Source of the DNA: Acheta domesticus
Taxonomy: Eukaryota; Arthropoda; Insecta; Orthoptera; Gryllidae
NCBI GenBank assembly: GCA_031308135.1
Contig: JAHLJT010009419.1
Location: 64,686,723 to 64,750,722 of the forward strand
Reading direction: 5' to 3'
DNA length: 64,000 bases
Shown here: one piece after another, positions 11,868 to 23,104 of the stretch
Position numbering within the stretch: position 1 is the stretch's first letter
Layout of the letters: each line of letters begins with the position of its first letter
Position numbers and translations under genes: made by a program
Notes under the pieces: generated by a model
Told to the model about the DNA's origin: nothing
The model's database searches: none
What the model saw: only the letters and a program-made list of their open reading frames with translations

Positions 11868-12200
11868 TAAACAGGACACATTAGACAAATATTACAAATG
11901 TGCTGTGTATAAGATATCGTGAAAAAGATTGCAATAAGTGTTATGTTGGATAGACATGTAGAAAACTTAAAGAGAGGGTGCATGAGCATAAGAGGAATAC
12001 AAATAAATGATCAGCGTTCAATATTCATACAACACAGAATTCAACACAGAATAGAACAACAATACGAGTTTAGCTTTAAAGAAACCACTGTTTTAACTGT
12101 AGAACCACATAAAAACAAAAGGATTGATTTTAGAAACGTTGTATGTAAAGAGAAACCAAACACTTCATTTATTGATCTAATCCAATATTTTTACTAAGAG
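11868..12200 (+). pseudogene. Penelope-like element, GIY-YIG endonuclease remnant
   Basis: Translated with one frame correction, the segment gives KCAVYKIS, then CNKCYVG, then RKLKERVHEHKRN, followed by a serine and a histidine in the expected order. This is the signature of the C-terminal GIY-YIG nuclease of Penelope-like retroelements (Tyr of VYKI, Tyr of CYVG, the Arg of KERVHEH). The Gln after YVG is replaced by a TAG stop, a TGA follows about 24 codons later, and more stops follow. The remaining open frame 11919-12197 keeps the C-terminal tail. No reverse transcriptase domain is seen upstream. It is dead; the retroelement assignment is fairly firm. Confidence 0.7.
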
Positions 12201-13130
12201 TGTTGCAAACCCTTAGAGGCAGGGACTGACCCAAAGTGAGTGCAAGTCTCTGAGAGTTTGCGTCGCAAGGTGCAAAGGGTTTGCTTTGTTTTCAAGTTTG
12301 ACATGTTCTTTATGTTACATACTTTAATGCACTTTCTTGTATTATGGTAGTATAGAGAGATAGACATGTTTCCAGTTAGAAGGTGAAAAGTGATGAAGTG
12401 TTTGTCTAAGGGTGAGTGTTAGTATATGTACGTATTATAACTAAATAGTTGTATACCATTAATATGTTAACCCTATTTTATTGGTTTTAGTGTATAATGA
12501 TGACGACGAAAAGTTGCGGAAGAAAATTGTGTAAAAATAATGAAAGATTAATGAGATTATAATAATCAGTGACATCAAATAAAATTTGTCTTAAAAATTG
12601 AAGCATTATTTTCTGTAGGAATATGGTGCTTTATTAATGTGCTTTATTAAAAAATGTAGTCTTTTAAAAATGTGCTTTATTAAAATGTGCTTTAAACATT
12701 ATTTTATGAACAACTACTAATAACAGAAAAAGTCGTAAAGTGTAACAGATATGAAAAATTAACATTTTGCCAATTTTTTTAAAATCAGATTAAACAAAAT
12801 ACGAAAATTAATTTTCAAAAATAAATTTGAAAAGAAGATTCAGAAATGATGGGAGGGTGATTCACGGGGTCTACAATAATACCTTTTTTAATTCGACCAA
12901 TCACTTCATAAGAATATTGTTCAGTTTTTTTAAACGTTCGAATGAAGAGCAGCTTTTGATGTTTAAAGACAGTTTCTTCCACTCTCTAGCCACAATGATC
13001 AAAATTATTTTTGTGGAAGTCCATTTAACTCTTTGGAATACTGAGAAATTGGTATTTATAACATGTAGAGGACATATGACGAAATAATCTATTAAATGTT
13101 ACGATGAACCTAAAATTTTAAATAAACTAT
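12201..13130. other. AT-rich DNA beyond the Penelope-like relic
   Basis: No coding sequence recognised. The start may be the element's 3' untranslated part. The direct repeats at 12618-12697 are listed separately. Confidence 0.5.
12618..12697. repeat. Short irregular direct repeats (ATGTGCTTTATTAA)
   Basis: Four to five copies of a 12- to 14-bp word, ATGTGCTTTATTAA or shortened forms, with uneven spacing. This looks like replication slippage. Confidence 0.7.
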
Positions 13131-13255
13131 AGAGTTTGTGAGAAAAAAGCTATTGTTATAGAACATACCGATAAGCAAGAAATCACACTACCCTCATTAG
13201 CACTGAAGAACTGAAGTGTGGTGCTTGTAAATGTTATAACGCTCGAATATTGCAT

Positions 13256-13345
13256 ACTCTGGTAGCTCAGTTGGTAGAGCGGTGGACTGTAGTCGGTAGT
13301 GAAATAGATATCCATAGGTCGCTGGTTCAAATCCGGCCCGGAGGA
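13256..13345 (+). tRNA. tRNA-Tyr (GTA) with a 17-nt intron
   Basis: It folds as a complete tRNA. The acceptor strands 13256-13262 and 13338-13344 pair except for an A-G mismatch at position 1-72. The D arm is TAGCTCAGTTGGTAGAGC, and the anticodon GTA sits in CTGTAG. After G37 comes a 17-nt intron (13293-13309), then ATCCATAGG and a T arm with GGTTCAAATCC. The discriminator is A. A TTTTT run five bases downstream serves as a Pol III terminator. Intron position and 3' half match eukaryotic nuclear tRNA-Tyr. The mismatch at the first pair is absent from the partner gene at 15175-15264, so this copy may be slightly decayed or still usable. Confidence 0.9.
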
Positions 13346-13737
13346 GTGATTTTTATTGAATTGAGAAACTTCATGAAAGAAGCACGATGTCAACCTTTCA
13401 AATTATAGAATTCTCATAATCATGTTCCAAAGTTCATCATTATCATCTTTGAAAAAGAAACCAGTGGGAAAAAGAAATCCCCTGTTATCGAATAAATGCT
13501 TCGGAAAATGAAAACGAAATCTGCACAAAGGCTGCGACACTGACGTATAATATGAAAGTGTGATTGTTACATTTCCAACTCAAAAAAATGTTATACACGT
13601 TTATCTCGCAACTTTTCATTGGTTTTCGAGTTGTGTCAAAAATGTTATCAATGAACGCTATTGTCAACAAATTTTCCAATTTCATGACTGTTATTCAAGA
13701 TGGCAATGTGACATTTTTGTTCCTTTCTCGTATACGT

Positions 13738-13965
13738 ACTGAGTAATGTACATAGTACAGAGAAAGTTATATAATCCTGGGGAACATCGATTTCCAGATT
13801 TCAAAGGAAATACACATTTTACCTGATACGGACTTTATCAAAACGATTTTCCTTCTGTTTGTCTATCTGTCCATCTGTAAACACCAGCGTCTAAACAATT
13901 CATAGGGTTTTAAAATAATGTCATGTAAATTGTTTGAAAAATATAAGTAATTTTTCCGTAATTTT
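13738..13965 (-). repeat. Family A repeat, 3'-terminal fragment
   Basis: On the minus strand it shows TTTAGACGCTGGTGTTTACA, then GATGGACAGATAGACAAACAG, then ATAACTTTCTCTGTACTATG and ATTACTCAGTA. These match the distal part of the copies at 30.5-30.85 kb and 51.8-52.08 kb. The internal 310-bp units are absent here. Confidence 0.6.
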
Positions 13966-14515
13966 GAATGAAATATGGGCAGTATCAAAACATATTAAAG
14001 CAACATTTTCTCAATAAGTACAATAATCTGCAATTATAAAATATTTGGAATAAATTGAGTACTGTAAAACTCAGTTAAGATTTGAAGTTAATATATTACT
14101 TATTATATCGAATAAATATTTTATTAATATTGACTACAATTTATTAGTATTGTTGCTTACTTACAATTTACATTCATATTAAAAACATTTGAATTTTGAG
14201 TTGCAATGTGCCAGAAAGATTATTATTAAATTTTCAAATCAAAATGATTGACGATTTTCAGCTAGGAGAACGTAAGTACTAAAGAATGACAAAAAAAAGG
14301 CCTTTCAAATACATGTCAAACATCTCAAAACACTATGAAACATGTTAGTACCAAAGAAGAAGTGTTTCTCAAGAACGAGAAAAGAGATGCAAAATCATCA
14401 AAATCTTACAGCTACTGATGATATTGTGTCATTCCTTTGACTTGTTAAACGTTACCTTTTGATACAACGTTGAGCCTTATCTTCTTTTACACCAGAGCCC
14501 TCCAAATATTAGATG
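13966..14515. other. AT-rich DNA, no gene recognised
   Basis: Strongly AT-rich and stop-dense with no clear repeat boundary. Confidence 0.55.
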
Positions 14516-14517
14516 CG

Positions 14518-14780
14518 CAAAACTCGCAAAGATTCGTCAGAGGCTGAATCTGGTAACGGTTGCGTTCTGAAGGCCGCGGCCAGCCGACCGGAGTCTCCGC
14601 TGAGGAACTGGATCCGGAGAAGGGGGGGGGGCGGTCGCGGAGAGCGAAACTGGACCACGCCCACTGCCCGACGTGCTAGAAAGTGACCACGTGCTCTGCG
14701 CACATTCCGACTACTTTCGCTGGAGCCTGCTTTTGTTATGACCACTGAATCGCAGCGGTCTGACCACGTTCGCACTTTTA
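14518..14780. promoter_or_regulatory. Small GC-rich island
   Basis: About 260 bp of raised GC with a run of G at 14622-14631 and a CACGTG E-box near 14690. The 88-codon minus-strand frame across it (14509-14775) has no recognisable domain. It is a possible promoter-type island; the evidence is composition only. Confidence 0.3.
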
Positions 14781-15174
14781 CCTTAAACAGTTCACAGTCG
14801 AGATGAGAAGATTAAGATTACTACGTTCACTCGAAATTTACTGCAGAATGTTCTCTTAGCAAGTGTAGAGCAGTAAATTTGGCATCCATGTGTGTGGAAA
14901 TATTGTGTAATACGTTTTTTAGTACTAATTAAAACCCTAAATCCAATTGAAAGTACAGAATTTGTGGCACAAAATCATGAAATCCTTATTTAGCAATATC
15001 CACGCTTGTGAAAAAGTAGAGGGATGTTCATTAATTCGGCATTAAATGACATTGGACAACTAACCTTTAACAAATTTCTATTGTTATTAGGGGCTGCCAT
15101 TCAGAGAAGTTTCACTGTATTTATAGAACTGAGAAAGACTTCACGTCTTGACTCGTCTTACTAAAAAAATTTCC

Positions 15175-15264
15175 TCCTCCGGGCCGGATTTGAACCAGCG
15201 GCCTATGGATGTCTGTTATTTTTCCAACTACAGTCCACCGCTCTACCAACTGAGCTACCAGAGG
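15175..15264 (-). tRNA. tRNA-Tyr (GTA) with a 17-nt intron
   Basis: On the minus strand the acceptor CCTCTGG (15258-15264) pairs fully with CCGGAGG (15176-15182), counting one T-G wobble. The D arm TAGCTCAGTTGGTAGAGC, anticodon GTA in CTGTAG and T arm GGTTCAAATCC are all intact. The 17-nt intron (15211-15227 on the plus strand) sits directly after position 37, the canonical tRNA-Tyr site, but differs in sequence from that of the gene at 13256-13345. A run of seven T residues follows the 3' end a few bases on, as a Pol III terminator. The two genes converge 1.8 kb apart. Of the pair, this one looks fully functional. Confidence 0.94.
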
Positions 15265-15399
15265 ATGTAAGTATATAGGCTTATCTGCTAAGATATGAAT
15301 TGTTACTGATGTGATGAGAGTATTACACGCGAACGTGTTCTGAAGTCCTGAAATACCTACCGCCACTCCGTTACTAACATTTCTTGAATTAAGAATAAA

Positions 15400-16915
15400 T
15401 GATACCGAGCGGTGTGTGTAATAATTTCATAACCAGAAATGTCTGCTTCCATGTAATAGAAACTATTTTCCTTCGAAAAATGAGCTACAGCTTTGATATA
15501 ATAATCCTGTCGTCAAACTAATGATCACTCCCCTCCCCGCAAGTTCTCTCGTATCTTGCGAAACGAAGGCTGAAGAAAATGTGAGGGAATAATATTACAC
15601 ATTATAAATTCATTATACTGGGTGGGTATCCATTTAACGTTTATTTTAGTCTTCGTTCTTAATATTAACACTTAACAAAATAATTTAAAAAGTATCCGAC
15701 TAGTGAACTTGACATTTATATGATTAACATTTTATGCCAACAAAAAGTGAAAAAAAGCGCCGAGATAAAATTAGACTCCGAAAACACTCATATTACATGT
15801 TCACTTTACGCACATCTGTTTACATGAGACTTCACTTTACGCACATCTGAGCGCTGCTATCTGTTTACATGAGGTCATCGCCGACTGAATGAGAATCGCA
15901 CGTCTACAGTAGATATTGATCGATTAAATATAACATAGAGGGCGGTGAGCGGGTTATAGACCTCGCTCTTTGCAGGAAACGGCAGAGCAGAAGAGGGCAA
16001 GAACATAAATATCATGTAATAGATATGTGCAAAGGATAAATAAAAATATTTTCCGTGCCTTTTACGAATAGCGTGTATTGTCGATGACAAAGTGTATTGT
16101 ACTGCAGCGCTGTCCATAGGTCTTTCGAATGATATTAATGACTCCTTTTTCTTTTCCTCGCGGCAATAGTTCATTACATTATTTAAAATTAATTTACTAC
16201 CAGAACGCGCTCTTGCATACCGAAGTGGATTTGAATTTTTTGCAGATCTCCCAGAAACTACAAAAATACAAGCACTTTTTTTCCCGGACTGTCTCGGCTG
16301 GCGTCGGAATTGCTCAGATGCTGTAAGACATCGGCACTATTCGTGCATTCTCGGATATGTGTTCGGGCTCTCAATTTCAAGACAAAAGTAGTTCTAATTC
16401 TGCGGTCAGCAAATGTAGAATGAACGAGTAATAACATTGCTGAACAAACTTTGAAACTATGTCTTGTTTACGTTTCGATACAAGCTCTTATGCCGTTTCT
16501 TTGGAATGACAAGATTATGAAAATTTCAAAAAAGAAAACAAATATGCACCGGTAATTAGACAATCTGTAACAAATACAAGTATTATTCCTGGAGATTTAT
16601 GGGGAAAAATATGAGAGATTTAAAAATGACAAAGTTGTATCTGAAGAAAATAAATGAAAATCGTTGGAGTGATAGAATTCTATGTGAAGTATTTTTCTAC
16701 ACTGCTTCAGTGAACATTTATTCGAAATTGTAAGAGACACCATATTAGTGTAAACGAGTTTGAAAATATTTGACAAACATGAAAAAATAGTACAATCTCA
16801 AAGAAGAAGCATGAAATTGAAGAAGTGTGTAGAAGCTCACGCACTGAATCAATCATCTCTTCCCTTGTCGAACTGATTATCGAATCCCTTTCACTCATCC
16901 TGCCCTTCTCCCCTA
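15400..16915. other. AT-rich DNA, no gene recognised
   Basis: No domain-bearing frame. It holds a short local duplication at 15800-15860 (the word TTCACTTTACGCACATCTG twice, and CTGTTTACATGAG twice). Frames of 60 to 100 codons near 15.9-16.3 kb show no family resemblance. Confidence 0.5.
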
Positions 16916-16918
16916 ATA

Positions 16919-17065
16919 GCCACTTAGATGGCTCAGGGGACCAACTGAAGTCACTGCAGAGCTTCTGACTGGGAGGGCCTATGATTCGAGCCTACGCTTC
17001 GAGTCCCGACAAGTGCAGAATTTTCTGACTGATGTCTCGATGGAAATTGAAGGGCTCGGTGGAAT
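16919..17065 (+). mobile_element. SINE head with a tRNA-like B-box (S1-related)
   Basis: GGAGGGCCTATGATTCGAGC and the second word CTTCGAGTCCCGAC form a B-box region like that of S1 at 49.55 kb. Upstream, ACTGAAGTCACTGCAGAGC resembles ACTGATGTCACTGCAGTGCC of that copy. The body that normally follows appears only from 17283 on, so this is either a separate truncated head or one copy split by about 200 bp. Confidence 0.5.
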
Positions 17066-17282
17066 AAGGGACTTACTCCCACATTTCTTTGTGGAATTGT
17101 GTTAGCAATAAATGTAACTTCAAATAGTATTATTTTGCTGAAATGTGTTATTTTTAAATACAGTATGAAAATGTATGCAAATGTACTGTACTTAAAAGTT
17201 TAAAGACGCACTGAGTTATAAGATCAACGTTCTAATAAACCCTCAATATTTCAGAATTAGTGGAATAGCCCCTTTTTTCACT

Positions 17283-17692
17283 GAGCCTGATCGGTATTAT
17301 TCCATGGTTTCTCTGAACAACACCAGTTGAACGCCGGAGCCCTGTACCCTGTAAGCCGGTACCCTGAGAATCGGGTCATGATCCACGCGCGATTTTTCAT
17401 TTCTTTTCCTTGTCCTATCCTCTCCCCTTACTTACACACACACTCACATGCACTACATTACCACACATTCCGGGGGACCAGTCAGGAGCTTGTCCCAGCA
17501 GGGGCATTGTCTCGGCGGTGGGAGGTACCTGGTTGGGGAAATCACCACTAGCCAACGTGTAGGTCAATGTCGAATAACACAATCTATCTGGGTAAGGTCA
17601 CCACCACCTCCTGAGGAAAAAACAAGCATGGAATACAATACGGGACTAATGCGTTTAGCCGTTGACGCGCCCTACGACACAAAATAATTAAT
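17283..17692 (+). mobile_element. S1 SINE, body and 3' part
   Basis: It shares in order with the 49.5-kb copy: GATCGGTA near the start, the CCGGAGCCCTG block, a CTTGTCCTATCCTCTCCC pyrimidine stretch, TTACACACACACTCACATGC, GGACCAGTCAGGAGCTTG, TACCTGGTTGGGGAAATC and a CTCCTGAGGA-AAAACAAGCA block, then GGGACTAATG. No (CAAT)n tail remains. Short frames inside are non-coding. Confidence 0.65.
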
Positions 17693-19080
17693 CCTTCCCC
17701 CTAGCGATGCAGCACTATTGCAGAACAGTGTTGCAGTACTAATTAACTATTGTAGTACTGAGTTTACTTCCCTAAATTGGGTTTCGGTGATATGATTTGA
17801 AACCCCTGAACGAATTAGAGATTAGTTGTAATGGATCTTCTTTTCTTATCCACGTGCGTGCGAAATCGAACGTTACCGAATCGTCGTTAATAAACTTTTA
17901 TATTAGTGACTAATTAACATCTTGCCACGCATTAAATTCAAACGTGGATAAAACGTTGCAATCCCACTGGAACCGCCTACCAGAAACCAGAATTAGAACA
18001 AATCAACCAACTTTGCTGAATTAGAACTGTCTTCTAATTGAGTCAGTACTTATTGCTAGCATCCCGGACCTATTATCTACAATATGTTCCAGTTAGTTTA
18101 TTATTGCAGCTTCTATTTTTTATCATCTTAATTAGACCTGAGCTTGAGAATTAGAAGTGTACTATCGCAAAATGTAGCTACAAAACCTACAGTGATAATA
18201 TTTTATTAGAAAATCAGACAAACAAAAATTTGGCTGAATATTTCCAAATTTTTAGGCGTATAATATTGATTTAGGCGTATAATTTTAGGCGTATAATTTT
18301 AGGCGTATAGGCTATTTGATAAAATGTCTTGTAAAATTCTACAAAATGTTTTATTTGTATTTCACCAACTCCTTGATGCCGTTCACGCTCTGAAATTTAA
18401 AATTTAAAACAAAATAATAAACTAACACGACTCATTAATAGCATGTAAGAAACCTTCCCAGACATATGCAGGGCATCGTGTACGAAGATTGCAGAGCACA
18501 GAAATGTAACATCGCAAAGTGATATCATCAGCCAAGGGTCCCTTGGTCATAAACGGACAATTCAACAAGTTTCTTTACTCACATAATCTTCCTCATACAT
18601 GTTACAGCACAATTTGACGTATGTATGAAGAATTCATGGTAAATTAATTAACATTCCTTGTTATTTTTCATGAGACAATCTGGTGAGAAGCAATTCGTTG
18701 CAATGTGGAAAAAGGGTCACCTCAAGATTCCGTCGTTACGCAACACTACAGAAGTGACTTCACATAATTACGTTTCTGTGAGGTAATTGTTAGGAGTATC
18801 GTGCTTGAATAATTCCAAGCCGTTATGAATGTCGTGCACGCTTACACGCAAAATGTGCTTCTTGCGTTTCTACCCACAAGAGGGGTAGATTCTTACACGG
18901 AGCGCAGCCTGAGATTAGAGGTTAGCGACTCATTCTTTTACAATTTCGTTTCTTCTATGAATGTGCAAAAAAGTTGGGAACACAACATGTCAATTATGCG
19001 TCAACGAAAAATATTCAGAAAGATCTTTGGACACGAAAAATTATTGGCAACACATGGGTAAAGGAAAATGAAGATTTATA
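17693..19080. other. AT-rich DNA with a small 15-bp repeat
   Basis: Nothing coding recognised. It holds a tandem repeat at 18250-18312, listed separately. A 78-codon frame at 18825-19061 has no family resemblance. Confidence 0.5.
18250..18312. repeat. 15-bp tandem repeat (TTTAGGCGTATAATT)
   Basis: Four copies of a unit of about 15 bp around the constant word TTAGGCGTATA; the first spacing is longer than the rest. Confidence 0.8.
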
Positions 19081-19307
19081 CCAGTGGTGTGAAGGTCTTC
19101 TATTGGTGGTAGTGGCACGCGTCTTGGCACCGTAGCATGCTACGAGCTCCTCTGCGCAACTACCATCGGGAAAGGGGGCTATTAGTAACCCTGCAGTTTT
19201 ATAATAGGGATGGCTTTGTCTCTGGTGGCGGGGTAACGAACGGCGTGGAGGGGCGATTTCGTCGTGACACTCCTGCCACGGACTCTCGCTCTATCTGGAC
19301 AACACAG
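19081..19307 (-). mobile_element. hAT-like MITE, third copy (inverted)
   Basis: It is opposite in orientation to the elements at 32166 and 37895. Shared blocks are CAGTGGTGTGAAGGTC at the terminus, CTGCGCAACTA, CCATCGGGAAAGGG, TATAATAGGGATGG, TCTCTGGTGGCGGGGTAA, and a GCCACGGACTC block near the other end. The right terminus GGACAACACAG is degraded and no target duplication is visible. It is non-coding. Confidence 0.6.
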
Positions 19308-21126
19308 ATGAAGTAGATAACAAACACGAAATACAAAATCACTTTGTACGAATTTACGATTAGATATTGACAAAAAAAGTGTAGAGGTCCTCAGTTTAGA
19401 GGTTGAGAATAATACCTAATGACAACATGAGTTCAAGAAATAAGAAATGATATGGAAAAAGTGGGGATCAACCAGACAGGTATGGAGAACAGGGAAGCAA
19501 GGTAAAGAAAGTCAGCAAAGTTCTAAGACTTGAGTAGAAGGAAGAAGAAGCTAGATCAGAGAAAGAATAAAGATATTTCGAGAAAAGAAAATAAAGAAGA
19601 TGAACGATAGGTTAAACTTCGATTTAAAGTGCTAGTGTTCCTTCAAGGTCACATGCTGGAAAGAGAGGGAGGTTATCCAAAAGGAAGCTTCAATATCCAA
19701 AATGTAATATGTAACGATGCTTCCTACCAGATGAAGTGTCGCATTCTTCCTCCAGCTCGTGACCTTGAAAGGTCAGTACATATAAGTCGGAGTATAACCA
19801 ACTGATCGATTGTTCTCCGGCGTCCACAGAAAACTAGGTTCGTACATATTAATTAGACTGTTTTTGGCATTTTGTGTACGTGAATAAAGGAATGGTTTAT
19901 ATGAATGTATCAAAGGAGTAGGAAAAGATACTCACATTAAGTTTCTCAATAACTTAAGGTTTTGGCCCCATCTACTAATACTCCTGGACTAGCTTGAGAA
20001 GCTTCTGAGGGCATGCTGACACGATGGACAGCAAATCACTCATCATTCTCTCAGCAATCTCATGTGCCACCTGCTTCTGGGCACCTGCTGACAGCATAGC
20101 GGCGCTAAGCGAATGTCATGTACTAAGTAGTTTCGGCCACGTCAGTGTTTGCTATTGACAGTGATGTGTAACACTCACCCACTTCTAGAGGTGTTCGTTT
20201 CGCAAAGTTTTCCATGAAATTGGGAATGTTGACAGTGACTCGGGAATAAAAGCTGTCCTATTAGAGAGTTTTAGCTAATGTCTGTAGAGAAGTCTTAGAG
20301 GTAGTCGTAGAAATAGATTCGTAGAGAAGCAAGATTTTTGGAGAAAGTGACAGAGCCTTTTTAAAGCTATTTCCTATTTTTTCACAAAATAAATGTGAAT
20401 TGTTTACAGATGGGCTCAGAATTGTTAAAAAATGTAAATTGCTACATCCTTAAAGGAAAATTTACCAATTTTTTTATTCAATTGAGCAGATATTATACAA
20501 GGAATACTTTAAAGAATTCTTCCAAATTCTCTTGTTTCTGAAAACCACACCAGTTTTATAATACTGTTTAACGTAATACTTGTGCAAAAATAAGATATTA
20601 TTGACTTTCAATTATATTTTATACATATACTCTCCTAGTGAGAATAAAAAAGCAATAAAAATAAAATGTTTCACCTTACCACAGATTTTAAAAAAATTAA
20701 GCGAAGTTAATGCAAAATCGCTGATTATTTTTTGTGAAATTAAAAACAAAATACCAAAATGCCTAATTTTTTTACTTATTTTCGATAGCTGGTTTTTCTG
20801 AACATGTGCACAGTCATTCACATGCTTGAAGGCAAAAGTATCGGCAGCATCTGTGATTTATTTTTTAGCGTTTATTTTTTGTTCTCATCTTGGATTGCAC
20901 CGTTTAATCCCATTCTCATTTATTAAAATTAGCAGTTTCAGTGAAGTGTACCTTCTCTGCATTGTATTGTTTACTCAGATAATTACACTCAAATGTGTTT
21001 AATACTATTTTATTAGATTTCCTACTGTATTGTAATATAAAATCTATTAACCGACAAAATTATGTTAAAATTCGGTTTTATTGTCTTAAAATTGTAGCCG
21101 AAGAGAAATATGAATATTTAATGACC
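19308..21126. other. AT-rich DNA with an inverted-repeat segment
   Basis: An inverted pair, TTCAAGGTCACATGCTGGA (from about 19644) and its partner TCCAGCTCGTGACCTTGAA (to 19770), bounds about 130 bp and may mark a small MITE. A 46-codon minus-strand frame at 19978-20115 has a protein-like composition but no family resemblance. The rest is AT-rich. Confidence 0.45.
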
Positions 21127-21127
21127 A

Positions 21128-21175
21128 TAGTTGTATTTATTTACTGAATGGCCCTTCAGTAAATAAATACAACTA
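21128..21175. repeat. Perfect 21-bp inverted repeat (hairpin)
   Basis: The arms TAGTTGTATTTATTTACTGAA (21128-21148) and their exact reverse complement (21155-21175) are separated by six bases, TGGCCC. The similarity continues imperfectly outwards (CCA and TGG). The function is unknown; it could be a transposon footprint or a junction. Confidence 0.9.
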
Positions 21176-23100
21176 TTGGGGACTCGACGAATTGAAGCCA
21201 GTAACAAACAGAACCATGACAAATGATTTCGATGTAAGTAAATGACTTCCATTCTCCTCAATGGCGAAAGGGTTTTCAGGAAGACGGTATGCAGAAAAAA
21301 TAGAGGTTGGAAGGTACATTTCTGGTAGAAACCTTTCAGAAGATTGTCATATGGGAAGAAACTTTTTAGCTTCTGACAAGATAGGTGTAAAAAGGAGAGA
21401 TGTAAAGAGGTTTTCGACACGAGGAGTTGGCTATTCATTGATGGCAGTCGCTGGAAGTGGCACATTGTGATGTTTGTATATGACACAAGCAGAAAGCTTT
21501 ATCTTGAAGCTTGATAGCAGCACTCACAGTTTTTGTAAACAGAGAACGTTACCAATACAACAAAACTTTTGTGACAACATAATTGATTTAGAAAGTTTGA
21601 ACTGTTGAGTAGACATCAACCATCTGAGTCAGAAAATATTCTTTTTATGATCAAAGGAAATCATTTTTAAAAAAATATTTCATTGTGATTATTTTTCATG
21701 CTGATATTTAAGTTAAGTATCATATTAGAAGAGTATATTAGAATAGTATTTTTACGATATAAGAAATATGTGGTGTTAATCAGTGATGCTGCAGCACAAT
21801 CCATTCACATTTCGCTGTAAACATGTTTCGATGAATCTGGTCTGTAATTCATTATCCGAAACAAACTTCTCATACTACAAAAGCTACAGTGCATGCTTCG
21901 ATCGCTTACTTAAAGCGACTTAATCCTAATTTTAAACAGAGTACCAGAATAGAATAGCTTGGAAATATTTGCAATATAAACTAACCAGCTCGTGAAACTT
22001 TTTTCTTCACGTACCATTTGTTTACGTTGACAATTGGTAGCATGAGATATCGTTTTCCTAGATTCTAGAGGAGTGTGTGATTAGCTATTTTGTCGGCATA
22101 TTATTAAATCAAATCATAAGGTAGTTGGTCTATGCAAATTATTTCTATTGAACACGGGTAAAACTTGGTTTTCAAAAGTTTACAACTTTTACGCAAAATA
22201 CGTATAGCAATATTGTAGAAAATGTTTTCGGGAGTTCTAAAAAACGTGCCATAGTACTTTCTCAAACAACACGTAGTTTTCCTGGTTTTTGGTCATAAAT
22301 AATATAAATTTAAATCAAATAAATAAGTAAAGGCATAAATAAATATTTTTCACTCCAAATTTTAAGTTGAACCTGATCTGGTGTCAACTCAGTTTATCTA
22401 GCAACGGTTCAACTTTCAATGTCTGCCCTATATACGTGTTTCTTTTCTTATCGAGAACGATGAGGGTGCTTCACACTTGCTACCCGGTGCCTGGTCTTTT
22501 CCTTTACTATTATTGCTCTTCCATGCATTAGTATTTGAATAGCACACTGAGGAATTTTATACGTTTTCTTTCCGTTTTATTGTCTAAGTGTCTGTAGATT
22601 GTACTACAGATGCTTTAAAATTTATTAAAACGTTTATGAAATTAAATATTTTTTTCATACGATAAATAACAATCTAAATATTAAAATTAAGTTGAAATTT
22701 TTCAAATATTTAGATTGTTAAATAAATAAATGCATAAATAAATCATTCTCGATCAGCGGGTAAGAGGTGGGGATCTCGGAGGAGAGGGCGAGCGACCTAT
22801 GACGTAGCCGCGTAAGAACGTTTCGATGGCAGTTGCGTTGTACAACAGAGGTTTGGAGCATCATACATCAAGAATTTAGTTCGATTCTTCATGGTTTCTT
22901 TATAGTGCTGATTTCCGTCAACATATACCAACCTTTCCGCGTTACCATCGAAGCCAGAATCTAATGAGAGAGTGGGATGCCTACCAAGTGTCCGACCAAG
23001 CTCTGATGGCGGCAGGACTAGGCGCTTCATTTATCGAGAATCTCACTTGTCCTGCTTGGGTTCCTTATAGATCAGTTCGTCACCAACGAACTCCAGCATT
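21176..23100. other. AT-rich DNA, no gene recognised
   Basis: A 122-codon minus-strand frame (21118-21486) and a 69-codon plus-strand frame overlap each other and neither resembles a known family. A 16-bp inverted repeat at 22667-22720 is listed separately. Confidence 0.5.
22667..22720. repeat. 16-bp inverted repeat, 22-nt loop
   Basis: TAACAATCTAAATATT (22667-22682) and its exact reverse complement at 22705-22720. Probably the remnant of a small palindromic element. Confidence 0.8.
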
Positions 23101-23104
23101 CCGT

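Noticed and set aside
13127..13393. An 88-codon minus-strand frame over the first tRNA
   Set aside because: It is the antisense of the tRNA-Tyr gene; a similar frame over the second tRNA is rejected for the same reason.
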